A DNA stretch of 64,000 nt, taken from NCBI GenBank assembly GCA_963717475.1, contig OY970337.1, positions 1,116,001 through 1,180,000 of the forward strand, given 5' to 3'. Positions 1 through 8,659 of the stretch are shown in pieces (position 1 is the stretch's first letter; every line of letters begins with the position of its first letter). The DNA comes from AC-32 sp963717475 (GTDB lineage: Bacteria; Actinomycetota; Thermoleophilia; Gaiellales; Gaiellaceae). Position numbers and translations under genes: made by a program. The notes under the pieces were generated by a model. That model saw nothing but the letters and a program-made list of their open reading frames with translations. It was not told the origin of the DNA and searched no databases.

Positions 1-1089
1 GAAGACGAGGCCCGAGACGATCGTCTCGGCAGGGTGACCGCCGCGCACGCGGACGATCGCGCCCGTCCCGGGAGTCGGACCCCCGGGAGTCGTGCTCATC
101 TCGAGCGCGTATAGCTTGCCGCCGCGGAACGCGAGCCCGAGCACCTGCTCGAGACCCGTCGCCTTCTGCGTGAGCGTGCCGTTGTGACCTAGCTTCCAGA
201 CGCTCTCGTTCGGCACGTCGCCGTCCGGAGGGCCGAAGACGCCAAGGTTCCCGATGAAGAAGTCCGGCGCCTGCCCGTGATGGTGGAAACCGCGGCCGTG
301 ATGCTTCTTGGCATGCCGCTGCGCGATCGCCGTCGGGACGACGTGCCCGAGCTGCGCGGAGATGTCGACCACGCGGTTGATGTCGCCGTGCCCCGTCACG
401 TGGTCGAGCTCGCCCTGGTTGGAGTCCATCGGGTAGAGCGCTCCGCCGGAAGCGATCATGCTGTACCAGGTCCCGTCCGGCTCGAGGTCGTCGTCGTCCG
501 GGTTCGCGACGGGATGCGTGGCCCGCCACGCGCTCAGGTCGGCGATCAGCGACCAGTTGCCGCCGTGGCCGACGCGGAAGACGCCGTTCGGAATCGTCGG
601 AACGCCATGCGAGCAGCCCGCGCCTGCCAGCAGCCCGTAGAGCCGGTGCCCGACGAAGGCGACGCTCGAGACCCCGCTGACCAGGCTGCCGATCGCGGGA
701 CTCGTCTGGCTCGACGGCAGCGCGTCCACGACCGTCGAAACGTGGCCGTGCCGGTCCACCTTCGAGACCCGTCCACCCATTACCGGGTCGTTGGTGCTCC
801 CGAAGTACGGAGCAGCGTCACCGTGCGCCTGTCCGTACGGACAGGCGTCGTCGAACGAGTTGTGCGTGCCACCGAGCCCGCCCTCGGCGACGTAGAGCTT
901 TCCGTCGGGCCCGAACGTGAGGCCTCGCGGGTTGTTGAAGCCGGTCGCGAAGACCGACATCGTGACCGTTCCGTGACTCTTGCCGTGGCCGTGGCCCTTG
1001 CCGTGCTTCACGCCCACGGATGCCTGGGCGCTCCCGATCGCAAGGACGAGGGCGGCGGCGGCGCAGAAGACGAACAGGCTTCGTCTCAT
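1..1089 (-). CDS. ScyD/ScyE-like secreted beta-propeller protein, 3' part outside window
   Basis: The reading frame is open from an ATG at 1089 to the window edge (363 codons), so the C-terminus is missing. Residues 1-24 form a signal peptide (Arg-Arg, then a hydrophobic Ala/Leu stretch), followed by a Gly/His/Lys-rich linker. Repeats of the type NPRGLTFGPDGKLYVAEGG are typical of ScyD/ScyE and SMP-30/NHL propellers. Several His-rich segments (for example AKKHHGRGFHHHG) could bind metal. An export role is inferred from the signal peptide; the substrate is unknown. It lies 87 bp downstream of another secreted protein on the same strand. Confidence 0.8.
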   Translation of the reverse strand, partial: MRRSLFVFCAAAALVLAIGSAQASVGVKHGKGHGHGKSHGTVTMSVFATGFNNPRGLTFGPDGKLYVAEGGLGGTHNSFDDACPYGQAHGDAAPYFGSTNDPVMGGRVSKVDRHGHVSTVVDALPSSQTSPAIGSLVSGVSSVAFVGHRLYGLLAGAGCSHGVPTIPNGVFRVGHGGNWSLIADLSAWRATHPVANPDDDDLEPDGTWYSMIASGGALYPMDSNQGELDHVTGHGDINRVVDISAQLGHVVPTAIAQRHAKKHHGRGFHHHGQAPDFFIGNLGVFGPPDGDVPNESVWKLGHNGTLTQKATGLEQVLGLAFRGGKLYALEMSTTPGGPTPGTGAIVRVRGGHPAETIVSGLVF

Positions 1090-1176
1090 TGCTTCTCCCC
1101 CTTCTCCGGTTCCCGGGACCTTATCGCGGCTCTGCAGCGGAGGGCGCGGTCCGGCCGCGCCCTCCGCCATAAGTCG

Positions 1177-3585
1177 TTAACAGAACGTCGCGACGATCGT
1201 CCCCGTGCCCGGGTGGCCGGGGTTCGGCCCGTAGCCCGGGTCGGTGTGGACGACCACGATGCTGCCCCAGGTGCCGGAGACCGTGCTGCCGGACTGGGTG
1301 ACCGAGCTCGCGACGAGCACGCCCATGTAGGACGGCACGTTGTCGGGTGGATTCCCGGCATTGCCGGTCCGGGTCGTGAAGCTCGTCCCGCACACCTCGG
1401 CCGGGCTCTGCTGCGGCAACGTGGTCACGTTGGCCGCGAAGCCCTTGAAGGCCGGCGGCGCGAGGCCGCCCGAGAGGCTGTTCAGGCTCGACCACGAGTG
1501 GCTCCACCAGGTCAGGGTGTCGCCCGCGCCCGCTCCTGCGACCGTCTGGTCGCCGAAAGCGAAGGCGCCGCGGCTCGGGAAGGCGAAGACGACAACATCG
1601 GCACTGTCGGACGAGCCGAGGTAGTAGTCGTCGCCCGCGAAGGTCGCGGTGATCGTCTTCGGCCCGAGCGAGCCGGAGACGTTGATCGAGCAGCCGACGT
1701 GGCCGGCGGCGTCGGTCGTCCCGCTGCACGTCTGGCCGTCGAGCGTGAAGGTCACGGTCTGGCCGGGCGGCGAGGGCGGAGGTGAGCCTCCGTCGCCATC
1801 GTCGTCGTTCGCGCCGTCCTCGACGAGGGTCGCGGTCACGTTCATCGTCCCGCCCGACAGGATCACGGTCGGCCCGGTGTACGTGAGCGTCGTCTCCTCC
1901 TTGGTGATCGTGAACGACTCGCTGTCGGAGCTCGGCCCGTAGACGGAGTCGCCCGCGAAGGCGGCCGTGACGGTGTACGCGCCGGGAATCTGCGTGATGA
2001 CGACGGCGCAGGACGCCGATCCTGTGAGGTCGGTCGTCGCGGAGCACGACTCCGAGCCGAGCGTGAACGTGAGGGTCTCGTTCGCGACCGGGTTCGAGGT
2101 CTCGGCGTCCGTCAGCGTCCCTGAGAGCGTGGCGGAGTCGTGGTAGTCAGCGGTGGTCGCGCCCGTGTAGGCCGTGACCGTGGGCCGCTGGGAGACCGTG
2201 ACCGTCTGGCTCGTGGTAGCCGTCAGGCCCGCGTCGTCCTCGACCGTGAGCGTGACCAGGTAGCTGCCGGCCGCCGCGTACGTGTGGCTCGGCGTCGGGC
2301 CGCTGCCGGTCCCGCCGTCTCCGAAGTTCCACTGGTAGTCGATGATGTAGCCGCCTGAGTTGTTCGAGTGCGAACTCGTCCCGTCGAAGGCGACCGGGTC
2401 GAGTGCCGGCGGCGATGTCGGCGACCACGTGAACGACGCCGTCGGCGCGACGGCGCCGAAGTTCAGCGCGCAGCCCGTGATCGCGTTGCTCCACTCCTGC
2501 TGGATCTCGTACGGGTTGTGGTTGATCAGCTGGTTGTAGTCACCCGTGCCGTTGTTGGCGATCCGGGTGCCGAAGTCGAAGTTGCACTTGTCGCCGTTCT
2601 CGCCGGCACCGTTCGTGTCGAACCAGCCGGCGCCGGTCGGGTCGGTGATCGTCTCGTTGTGCTCGTGGCTGATCACGTTCAGCTCGTGGTCGGTCACGTC
2701 GCCGTTCGGCCTCTTGGTGGCGTCACCGCTGTTGCAGTGGCCGGAGGCGAAGCCGATGTAGGGCTCGTTGGCCCAGAGCGTCAGGCCGTGCCCGCCGATG
2801 TTGAACGAGCTGTGGTAGGCGCAGTAGCGCGGCGAGAGGTTGAGGACGTTCCCGCAATCGGAGAAGTCGTCGACGCACGTCTCGACGTTGTCGGGCAGCA
2901 CCAGGAAGTAGATGTGGTCGAGCCCGCGCGGGAGGCTGTTGGCCTGGATGAAGTTGTCGAGCTCCGTCGACTCCTGCGTCTGCGTCAGACAGTTCGGGAC
3001 GGTGAGCGTCCCGTCCGTCGTCGGGCAGCCGGACACCGTGGCCGGGAACGCGTTCGTGTCGCTGAGCGCGCCCCCAAACGTCTGCTGGTACTGGATGAAC
3101 GTGTTCGTCGAGTCGTCGTACTGCGTGTCGGTCGCGTAGACGTTCGTCGCGCGGCCGCTGTCGGTGGCGACGTCCGTCAGGAAGCGCTCGATCAGCGAGT
3201 GGTAGTTCGCCGTGACCGTGAAGCCCGGCGGCTGCCAGTAGACGACGTGCGTCGTGTGAGGGCCGATCACGAGCGCCCCGCCGTGGTACGTCAGGTTGCA
3301 GGTCGGGTCGGGGCACGCCGCCCTCGGCCCGTGCGGGCGGTTCGGCCCTTTCAGCCCGTGGTGGAGGAAGCGGCGCACGGACGCGCCGGCTGCGGGCAGG
3401 ACTCGGAGGCGCTTGCCCTTCGCGGACTTGTCCGGCATGACGCCGAGCGCCGCGCCGACGTGTGCGCGCGGCGCGTGGTGTTTCCGTGCGGCGGCGGCCG
3501 ATCCGGCGCCGAAGGCTGGAAGGATCAGGATCAACGCGAGGACCGCGAACGGCGCGGCCCCGCGCAGGCGGCGTACAGATGACAT
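1177..3585 (-). CDS. Secreted 802-aa protein with PKD and Ig-like domains
   Basis: The start at 3585 was chosen because GAGGAG precedes the ATG and a signal peptide (about 1-33) follows at once; an upstream ATG at 3684 lacks both. Residues 100-375 are a Cys-containing catalytic-like domain ending in ISHEHNETITDP (about 305-316), a metal-ligand-like His/Glu cluster also met in exordium-like secreted proteins; peptidase activity is not shown. A PKD domain follows (about 380-468, with YQWNFGDGG and SHTY). Two bacterial Ig-like repeats come next, each with a Cys pair, the second carrying an acidic insert. A unique C-terminal domain ends in Cys. Probably a cell-surface or extracellular protein. 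Confidence 0.75.
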   Translation of the reverse strand: MSSVRRLRGAAPFAVLALILILPAFGAGSAAAARKHHAPRAHVGAALGVMPDKSAKGKRLRVLPAAGASVRRFLHHGLKGPNRPHGPRAACPDPTCNLTYHGGALVIGPHTTHVVYWQPPGFTVTANYHSLIERFLTDVATDSGRATNVYATDTQYDDSTNTFIQYQQTFGGALSDTNAFPATVSGCPTTDGTLTVPNCLTQTQESTELDNFIQANSLPRGLDHIYFLVLPDNVETCVDDFSDCGNVLNLSPRYCAYHSSFNIGGHGLTLWANEPYIGFASGHCNSGDATKRPNGDVTDHELNVISHEHNETITDPTGAGWFDTNGAGENGDKCNFDFGTRIANNGTGDYNQLINHNPYEIQQEWSNAITGCALNFGAVAPTASFTWSPTSPPALDPVAFDGTSSHSNNSGGYIIDYQWNFGDGGTGSGPTPSHTYAAAGSYLVTLTVEDDAGLTATTSQTVTVSQRPTVTAYTGATTADYHDSATLSGTLTDAETSNPVANETLTFTLGSESCSATTDLTGSASCAVVITQIPGAYTVTAAFAGDSVYGPSSDSESFTITKEETTLTYTGPTVILSGGTMNVTATLVEDGANDDDGDGGSPPPSPPGQTVTFTLDGQTCSGTTDAAGHVGCSINVSGSLGPKTITATFAGDDYYLGSSDSADVVVFAFPSRGAFAFGDQTVAGAGAGDTLTWWSHSWSSLNSLSGGLAPPAFKGFAANVTTLPQQSPAEVCGTSFTTRTGNAGNPPDNVPSYMGVLVASSVTQSGSTVSGTWGSIVVVHTDPGYGPNPGHPGTGTIVATFC

Positions 3586-3713
3586 TGCTTCTCCTCTCGC
3601 CCACGCGGGCGGCGCGCGTCCCGCGAGAGGGCAATCGTAAATTGGCGGCTCTCTCACCCTAGAACCGCCTTGTGGGGTCGTCAATCCCCCCGGCCGGGTG
3701 TCAGGATTCGGAC

Positions 3714-3995
3714 ATGGACTCGCCCGCCGGCCTCCGCTCGCTGCTCGCCCTCGCCGCTGTAGCCGTCCTGCTCGGGAGCGGCTTCATCGGCTCCTGCTCT
3801 CGCCGGTCGTCGTCGACCGGCGCCGGCGGCTGCGCACGGGCTCGCGTTGGCGGGAAGCTGACCTGCCTGCGGCCGGGCCTGGCGTGCGGCCCACGCCATG
3901 AGCGCGTCTACCGCTCCTACGGGCTCACCTGCAAGCGCGGGCCTGAGGGGTACCGCCTGCGCGAGCGGACGTTCATCGGAAAGCCCAACCCCTAG
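3714..3995 (+). CDS. Small secreted Cys-rich protein, possible lipoprotein
   Basis: A 93-aa product starting at the ATG at 3714, divergent from the PKD protein. The N-terminus has one hydrophobic segment (LLALAAVAVLLGSGFIGSC) that could be a signal peptide with a degenerate lipobox (IGSC). The mature part has regularly spaced Cys in GGC, LTCL, LACG and LTCK contexts and ends in RTFIGKPNP. I do not recognise the family. A longer frame from 3672 would put the hydrophobic segment too far inside, so the inner start is preferred. Coding character is supported by the Cys pattern and by tight packing with its neighbours. Confidence 0.5.
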   Translation: MDSPAGLRSLLALAAVAVLLGSGFIGSCSRRSSSTGAGGCARARVGGKLTCLRPGLACGPRHERVYRSYGLTCKRGPEGYRLRERTFIGKPNP

Positions 3996-4016
3996 CTCGA
4001 CTCAGTCGGGCTCGAC

Positions 4017-4559
4017 TCAGTCGGGCAGCCAGCCCTCCTGGTACGGCCCGACCGTGCGCTGCTTGAACCGCGCGTACGCCTTCGCGGGCTCGGTGGTGTC
4101 CTCCTCGGCGCTCGCGCCGAGCCGCGCGGCCTTGTCGTCCACCGTGTAGCCGCCCCAGTCCTCGCCGCGCGTGTTGATGCGCGCGCCGAGGGCGAGGACG
4201 AGGCAGGTCCCCTCCCCCGCGCCGACGATCACGTGCTTCGCCTCGGGCGGGCAGTGGACGAAGTCCCACTGCCGCAGCGGCCGCTCCTCGCCCTCGATGA
4301 CGAGCGTGGCCTCGCCCGAGAGGACGAGGAAGTCCTCCTGGTCGGACTCCCAGTGGTACATCGCCATCGGCTCCCCCGGCCGCATCGCGACGAGGTGGAC
4401 GCCCACCTGCTCGAAGTCGGTCTCGCCCTCGAACAGGCAGTAGGCGCAGCGGTCCGGCCCGGACCGCCAGGGCGCGTCGCGCGCGTTGAGCACGAACCAC
4501 CCGTCGCTCTTGGCGACGAGACCGTTCTCCGTCTGCTTCAGATCCGCCTCGGTAACCAT
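4017..4559 (-). CDS. Cupin-domain protein
   Basis: A 180-aa single cupin. The core has the first cupin box as PGEPMAMYHWESDQEDFLVLSGE (His, Glu and Asp candidates for the metal) and the second around PPEAKHVIVGAGEG. An N-terminal motif GWFVLNARDAPW and a C-terminal tail rich in charged residues flank it. Substrate cannot be told from sequence; such proteins are often small-molecule binding or isomerase-like. The start at 4559 (MVTEADLK) is preferred over an upstream ATG at 4577; neither has a strong ribosome site. It lies 30 bp downstream of the MshEN protein on the same strand, possibly one transcript. Confidence 0.75.
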   Translation of the reverse strand: MVTEADLKQTENGLVAKSDGWFVLNARDAPWRSGPDRCAYCLFEGETDFEQVGVHLVAMRPGEPMAMYHWESDQEDFLVLSGEATLVIEGEERPLRQWDFVHCPPEAKHVIVGAGEGTCLVLALGARINTRGEDWGGYTVDDKAARLGASAEEDTTEPAKAYARFKQRTVGPYQEGWLPD

Positions 4560-4589
4560 CGGCAGAGCCTGCCACATTTGAGGATCGTC

Positions 4590-5390
4590 TTAGGTCTTGA
4601 AGTCCCAGCGGGCGGGGTCGAACCCGAAGGTCTCGACGAGGTTCTTCTCCGTCCTCGCTTCGGCGACCGCGCGCTCCTTGCTGTACGTCCAGACCGTCTC
4701 GCAGCCGTCGGCGTCGCTTCGTTGGATCTCGATCGCCGGCGGTTCCTCGCGGTCGATGTACTCGCACGCGTAGTCGGCGGCGTCGAGGAAGTTCGGGCCT
4801 GCGTAGAGAAGGCTCCGCTGGCGCCGCTCGCCGGGGAAGCCGACCAGGATGACCTCGTAGGTCGGGTGGCCGGCCGGAACCGGGACGGTGACCGTCTCGA
4901 CCTTGTCCTCGAAGCCCTCCGTCTCGACGACGATCCCGTGCTGCTCGGCGAGGGCGAGCGCGAGCGTCGCGCCCGAGATGTGGCCGCGCCGGACGAGGAT
5001 CGCGCCGAGGCGCCGGTCCTGGTGCGCGCGCTTCTCGGCGAGCGCCTCTGCCAGTTCGTTCTCGCTGACGAGCCCGCCGTCGAGAAGCACCTTGCCGAGC
5101 GGGCGCCAGCCACCGAACCGCCCGAGGGCCGCGGTCGCTGTGCCTACCGGGCCCGGCTCGTCGTCATCGAGCTCGTCGAGCCGGTTGCGGAGCTCGATCC
5201 CATGCTGCTTCGCGAGGGCCTTTGCGAGCGAGGTGCTGCTCATCGAGCCCTGGTCGACGATGATCTTTCCGAGCTTCTGACCGGTGCGGCGCTGCTCGCT
5301 GAGCGCGCGCTCGAGCTCCTCGCGGCTGAGCAGATCTTCGTCGACGAGGAGCGTTCCGAGCTGGCGCCACGGGAAATCTGCTTGATCCAT
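4590..5390 (-). CDS. Tandem MshEN (GspE N-terminal-like) protein
   Basis: A 266-aa protein with two copies of the GspE/MshE N-terminal fold: about residues 8-60 (QLGTLLVDEDLLSREELERAL, then RTGQKLGKIIVDQG) and about 95-150 (PLGKVLLDGGLVSENELAEAL, then RLGAILVRRGHI). A separate C-terminal domain of about 115 residues follows. MshEN domains of this type bind cyclic-di-GMP in some ATPases. No ATPase domain is present, so a stand-alone sensor or scaffold role is inferred. The first copy keeps the alternating Leu/Gly pattern. The start at 5390 is an ATG with MDQADFPWRQLG. Confidence 0.75.
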   Translation of the reverse strand: MDQADFPWRQLGTLLVDEDLLSREELERALSEQRRTGQKLGKIIVDQGSMSSTSLAKALAKQHGIELRNRLDELDDDEPGPVGTATAALGRFGGWRPLGKVLLDGGLVSENELAEALAEKRAHQDRRLGAILVRRGHISGATLALALAEQHGIVVETEGFEDKVETVTVPVPAGHPTYEVILVGFPGERRQRSLLYAGPNFLDAADYACEYIDREEPPAIEIQRSDADGCETVWTYSKERAVAEARTEKNLVETFGFDPARWDFKT

Positions 5391-5435
5391 AGATCACATT
5401 TTCGGCTCCGAGCCCTCGCGGCTTGAGCATTTGCT

Positions 5436-6404
5436 TCAGGGAATCGCGATGACCAGCTTGCCCTGGGTGTGGCCCTTTCCGATCAGGCGGAACGCCTCGG
5501 GCAGCTCGCCGAGATCGAAGCGCCGCTCGACGACCGGCTTGACCTTGCCGGCCTCGATCAGCTCTCTCAACGCATCCAGGTCGGCCCGGTTGGGCTTGGC
5601 CATGAAGAAGACGGCCTCCTGACTGCCTCGGATCGCAGCAAGCTTGGTGCTCACCATGTGACCCAGCGGGCCGAGGAGCCGGTTCCCCTTCTGGCCTCCC
5701 ACGATGATCACGCGGCCCTCGGGAGCAAGCACCCGCTTCAGCTCGGACCAGCTCCGCGAGCCGGCGATGTCGAGGATCGCATCGAAGCGGCGGCCGCTGC
5801 GAGTGAAGTCGTCGCGCGTGTAATCGACCACCTCGTCGGCGCCCAGCGAGCGAGCCTGGTCGACGTTCCTGGTGCTGCACACGGCGGTCACGTGCCCGCC
5901 CAGAGCCTTGGCGATCTGGACGGCGAAGGTGCCCACGCCTCCCGAGGCGCCGTTCACGAGGACGTGCTGCCCGGGTTGGAGCTCGGCCTTGTCGCGGATG
6001 CCCTGAAGCGCCGTCAGGCCCGCCATCGGCACCGCCGCTGCCTCCTCGAAGCTCAGGTTCGCCGGCTTGAGCGCCACCCCGGCTCGAGCTTGGACGTACT
6101 CGGCCAGCGCGCCGTCCCGGAGACCGTAGACGTCGTCCCCGGACTGGAGACCCGTGACGTCGGCGCCCACGGTCTCAATCGTTCCCGCGAAGTCGGCGCC
6201 GATGAGCGGCGACTTGGGCCCGCGCAGGCCTGTCATCGGTCGCCCGACCCACGGCGTGCCGGTGAGGTCGTACCAGTCGTAGCGGTTGAGGGAAGCTGCC
6301 CTGACCCGCACCAGCACTTCGTCGTCCTCGGGCTCCGGCCGGTCGACCTCGCGGAGCTCGAGCGTCTCCGGAGGCCCGAACCCCTTTCGCGTCATCGCTT
6401 TCAT
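5436..6404 (-). CDS. NAD(P)-dependent zinc-type alcohol dehydrogenase / quinone oxidoreductase-like
   Basis: A 322-aa medium-chain dehydrogenase/reductase. An N-terminal GroES-like domain (EDDEVLVRVRAASLNRYDWY; GADFAGTIETVG) is followed by a Rossmann domain with the NASGGVGTFAVQIAKALG dinucleotide motif. Structural and catalytic zinc Cys residues are absent, which points to the quinone-oxidoreductase branch. The start at 6404 follows AGGGAGAG; the frame runs upstream to 6482, across the promoter, and was rejected. It is transcribed away from a TetR gene and is the likely target of that repressor. The substrate is unknown. Confidence 0.85.
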   Translation of the reverse strand: MKAMTRKGFGPPETLELREVDRPEPEDDEVLVRVRAASLNRYDWYDLTGTPWVGRPMTGLRGPKSPLIGADFAGTIETVGADVTGLQSGDDVYGLRDGALAEYVQARAGVALKPANLSFEEAAAVPMAGLTALQGIRDKAELQPGQHVLVNGASGGVGTFAVQIAKALGGHVTAVCSTRNVDQARSLGADEVVDYTRDDFTRSGRRFDAILDIAGSRSWSELKRVLAPEGRVIIVGGQKGNRLLGPLGHMVSTKLAAIRGSQEAVFFMAKPNRADLDALRELIEAGKVKPVVERRFDLGELPEAFRLIGKGHTQGKLVIAIP

Positions 6405-6418
6405 GTCTCTCCCTTTCG

Positions 6419-6459
6419 TACGTTGTAAGTTTACGGTGTAAGGTATAACGTACAACGTA
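6419..6459. promoter_or_regulatory. Palindromic operator in the TetR/oxidoreductase divergon
   Basis: Perfect 9-bp arms TACGTTGTA (6419-6427) and TACAACGTA (6451-6459) flank a centre that holds a second small inverted repeat, TTACGGTGTAA (6431-6441). A possible -10 hexamer TATAAC (6444-6449) lies inside, so bound protein would block the tetR promoter and probably the divergent one. Assignment to the adjacent TetR protein is inference from position and symmetry. Confidence 0.7.
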
Positions 6460-6469
6460 AGATCTGTCA

Positions 6470-7120
6470 ATGGCCACGACACGCCTCCCCCTCACCCGCG
6501 ACCGCATCCTTCAGGCCGCCCTCGAGCTCGTCGACGAGCAGGGCCTCGAAGCGCTGACGATGCGGCGCCTGGGACAACGGCTCGGCTTCGAGGCGATGTC
6601 GCTCTACAACTACGTCGCGAACAAGGAGGACGTGATCGACGGCATGCTCGAGCTCGTCCTCGCCGAGACCGACCTGTCGCGCACGGCCGACGATTGGGCG
6701 AGCGCCGTCCGCGAGAGCGCGATCTCGGTACATGCCGCCCTGCAACGCCATCGCTGGGCGGGCGGCCAACTGATCGCCTACGGGCGGGTCCGGGCGGCGC
6801 GGCTGCAGTACATGGAGTCCCTGCTCAGGCAGCTGCGCGAGGGCGGTCTCCCGGCGGAGGCGGCCTACGTCGCGTACCACATCCTCGACGCGCACATCTT
6901 CGGCTTTTCGCTCTGGGAGGCGAGCCACACCTTCAGCGAGGAGGACGTCGCGGAGATGAGCGCGGTCTTCGAGCAGGTGATCACGCCCGAGCGGTTTCCG
7001 TACCTGCGCGAGCACGGCCAACAGCACTTCGACGAGGGCCCGCACCATGACGCCAACGCCTTCGAGCTCGGGCTCGACCTGATCATCGACGGTTTGAAGA
7101 AGATGCACGACCGTGCGTGA
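6470..7120 (+). CDS. TetR/AcrR-family transcriptional repressor
   Basis: A 216-aa protein with an N-terminal TetR helix-turn-helix (about residues 10-60: LTRDRILQAALELVDEQG, MRRLGQRLGFEAMSLYNYV). The C-terminal ligand domain is of the TetR_C_1 type, with a hydrophobic pocket region around HILDAHIFGFSLWE. The ATG at 6470 lacks a clear ribosome site. It is divergent from the dehydrogenase at 6404, with a symmetric operator between them. The aminotransferase gene overlaps its end by 8 bp, so the two are translationally coupled and perhaps share regulation. The ligand is unknown. Confidence 0.88.
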   Translation: MATTRLPLTRDRILQAALELVDEQGLEALTMRRLGQRLGFEAMSLYNYVANKEDVIDGMLELVLAETDLSRTADDWASAVRESAISVHAALQRHRWAGGQLIAYGRVRAARLQYMESLLRQLREGGLPAEAAYVAYHILDAHIFGFSLWEASHTFSEEDVAEMSAVFEQVITPERFPYLREHGQQHFDEGPHHDANAFELGLDLIIDGLKKMHDRA

Positions 7121-8201
7121 CCTCTTCCAGCTCGACCCCGACGTCGTCTATCTGAACCACGGCTCATTCGGCGCCTGTCCGCGGCCGGTGTTCGAGCGCT
7201 ACCAGCACTGGCAGCGCGAGCTCGAGCGCGAGCCCGTGCAGTTCATCAAGCACCGGCTGCACGACCTGCTTGCCGAGGCACGCGTGGAGCTGGGCGCATT
7301 CGTCGGCGCGCCGGCCGACGACCTTACGTTCGTGCCGAACGCGACCACCGGGGTGAACGTTGCGGCCCGGTCGCTCGAGCTGCAGCCGGGCGACGAGGTG
7401 CTCGCGACGAACCTCGAGTACGGCGCGTGCGACCTCACCTGGGCGCACGTCTGCGAGCGAGCGGGCGCCCGCTACGTGCGCGCCGAGGTCGAACGCCTCT
7501 TCGAGGCGCGGACCGAACGAACGCGCGCGGTCTTTCTCTCGCACGTCACCTCTGAGACCGCTCTCCTTCTGCCGGTCGAGCAGATCGTCGCGCAGGCCCG
7601 CTCCGAGGGGCTCGCGACGATCGTGGACGGCGCGCACGCCGTGGCGCAGGTCGACCTCGACCTGGCCGCGCTCGGCGCCGACTTCTACGCGGGTACGTGT
7701 CACAAATGGCTGTGCGCGCCGAAGGGCTCGGGGTTCCTCTACGTCAGGCCCGAGTGGCAGGAGCGCGTGCAGGGGCCGATCGTCAGCTGGGGCTACACCG
7801 AGCCGGCGACGTTCATCTCGCGGACCGAGCGCCAGGGGACGCGCGACTCGGCCGCGTACCTCGCCGTCCCGGACGCAATCGCGTTCGTCCGCGAGCACGT
7901 GCTCTCGGACCGCGAGCGCTGCGTCGCTCTCGCGCGGCAGGCCCGCCGCGAGCTCTGCGAGCTGCTCGGAACCGAGCCGCTCGCGCCGGAGGAGCAGATC
8001 CTGCAGATGGCGAGCGTGCGTCTCCCCCAGCCCGACCCCGGCCTTTCGCAGCGCCTCTTCGACGAGCATCGAATCGAGATCCCGACGATGCGCGACGACG
8101 AGCTGCTGCGGATCTCGGTCGCGGCCTACACCGGGCGCGACGACGTCGACCGGCTGCTGGAGGCCCTGCTGCTGGAGGACCCGCCATCGAGCGGGTCGTG
8201 A
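7113..8201 (+). CDS. Class V aminotransferase (isopenicillin N epimerase-like)
   Basis: A 362-aa PLP enzyme of fold type I. YLNHGSFGACPRPVFE marks the N-terminus, TFVPNATTGVN the cofactor-binding turn, VDGAHAVAQVDLDL the conserved Asp/His, and GTCHKWLCAPKGSG the Schiff-base lysine (about K198). Families with this pattern include isopenicillin N epimerase-like and cysteine desulfurase-like enzymes; the substrate cannot be chosen here. The GTG start at 7113 overlaps the tetR stop by 8 bp. Its stop overlaps the GTG of the following P-loop gene. Confidence 0.85.
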   Translation: MRDLFQLDPDVVYLNHGSFGACPRPVFERYQHWQRELEREPVQFIKHRLHDLLAEARVELGAFVGAPADDLTFVPNATTGVNVAARSLELQPGDEVLATNLEYGACDLTWAHVCERAGARYVRAEVERLFEARTERTRAVFLSHVTSETALLLPVEQIVAQARSEGLATIVDGAHAVAQVDLDLAALGADFYAGTCHKWLCAPKGSGFLYVRPEWQERVQGPIVSWGYTEPATFISRTERQGTRDSAAYLAVPDAIAFVREHVLSDRERCVALARQARRELCELLGTEPLAPEEQILQMASVRLPQPDPGLSQRLFDEHRIEIPTMRDDELLRISVAAYTGRDDVDRLLEALLLEDPPSSGS

Positions 8202-8659
8202 TCCTGGGGTCGGGCGGCGCGGGCAAGACCCGGCTCGCGCTGACCCTCGCGGAGCGGACGGCTCTGCCGGTCGTGCACCTCGACCCCCTCTTCTGGCGTC
8301 CGAACTGGCAGCCGGCGCCGATCGAGGAAGCCCGCGCCGCGCTCGCGGCGGCCGTCGAGGAGCCGCGCTGGATCATGGACGGCAACTTCCTCGGGCTGGG
8401 CCTCGACGATCCGCGCTTCGGGCGGGCCGACACCGTCGTCTTCCTCGACGTCCCGCGCCTGCAATGCCTGTGGCGCATCTTCAGCCGGCGCGTGCGGGAC
8501 CGAGGCCGCCGCCGCGTCGACCTGCCGGAAGGGTGCGTCGAGGGCCTCGAGCTCGAGTTCGTACGCTGGGTCTGGCGCTACCCGAAGGACAACCGCCCGC
8601 GCGTGCTCGAGCTCCTCGCCGAGCTCGAGTCGAGAGGCGTTGACGTGCAGATCCGCTAG
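8198..8659 (+). CDS. P-loop kinase, DNA topology modulation (FlaR)-like
   Basis: A 153-aa protein starting at a GTG that overlaps the aminotransferase stop as GTGA. Walker A is GSGGAGKTRLA at the very N-terminus. LDPLFWRPNWQ and WIMDGNFLGLGLDDPRF match the adenylate-kinase-like proteins annotated as topology modulation protein or FlaR. The Arg-rich lid region is RRVRDRGRRRVDLP. The nucleotide substrate is not defined in this family. Its stop overlaps the convergent Vgb-like gene by 4 bp. Confidence 0.75.
   Translation: MILGSGGAGKTRLALTLAERTALPVVHLDPLFWRPNWQPAPIEEARAALAAAVEEPRWIMDGNFLGLGLDDPRFGRADTVVFLDVPRLQCLWRIFSRRVRDRGRRRVDLPEGCVEGLELEFVRWVWRYPKDNRPRVLELLAELESRGVDVQIR

Noticed and set aside
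277..1785. 502-codon plus-strand open frame
   Set aside because: Shadow of the two secreted minus-strand proteins; Arg/Val-rich with no ribosome site or domain.
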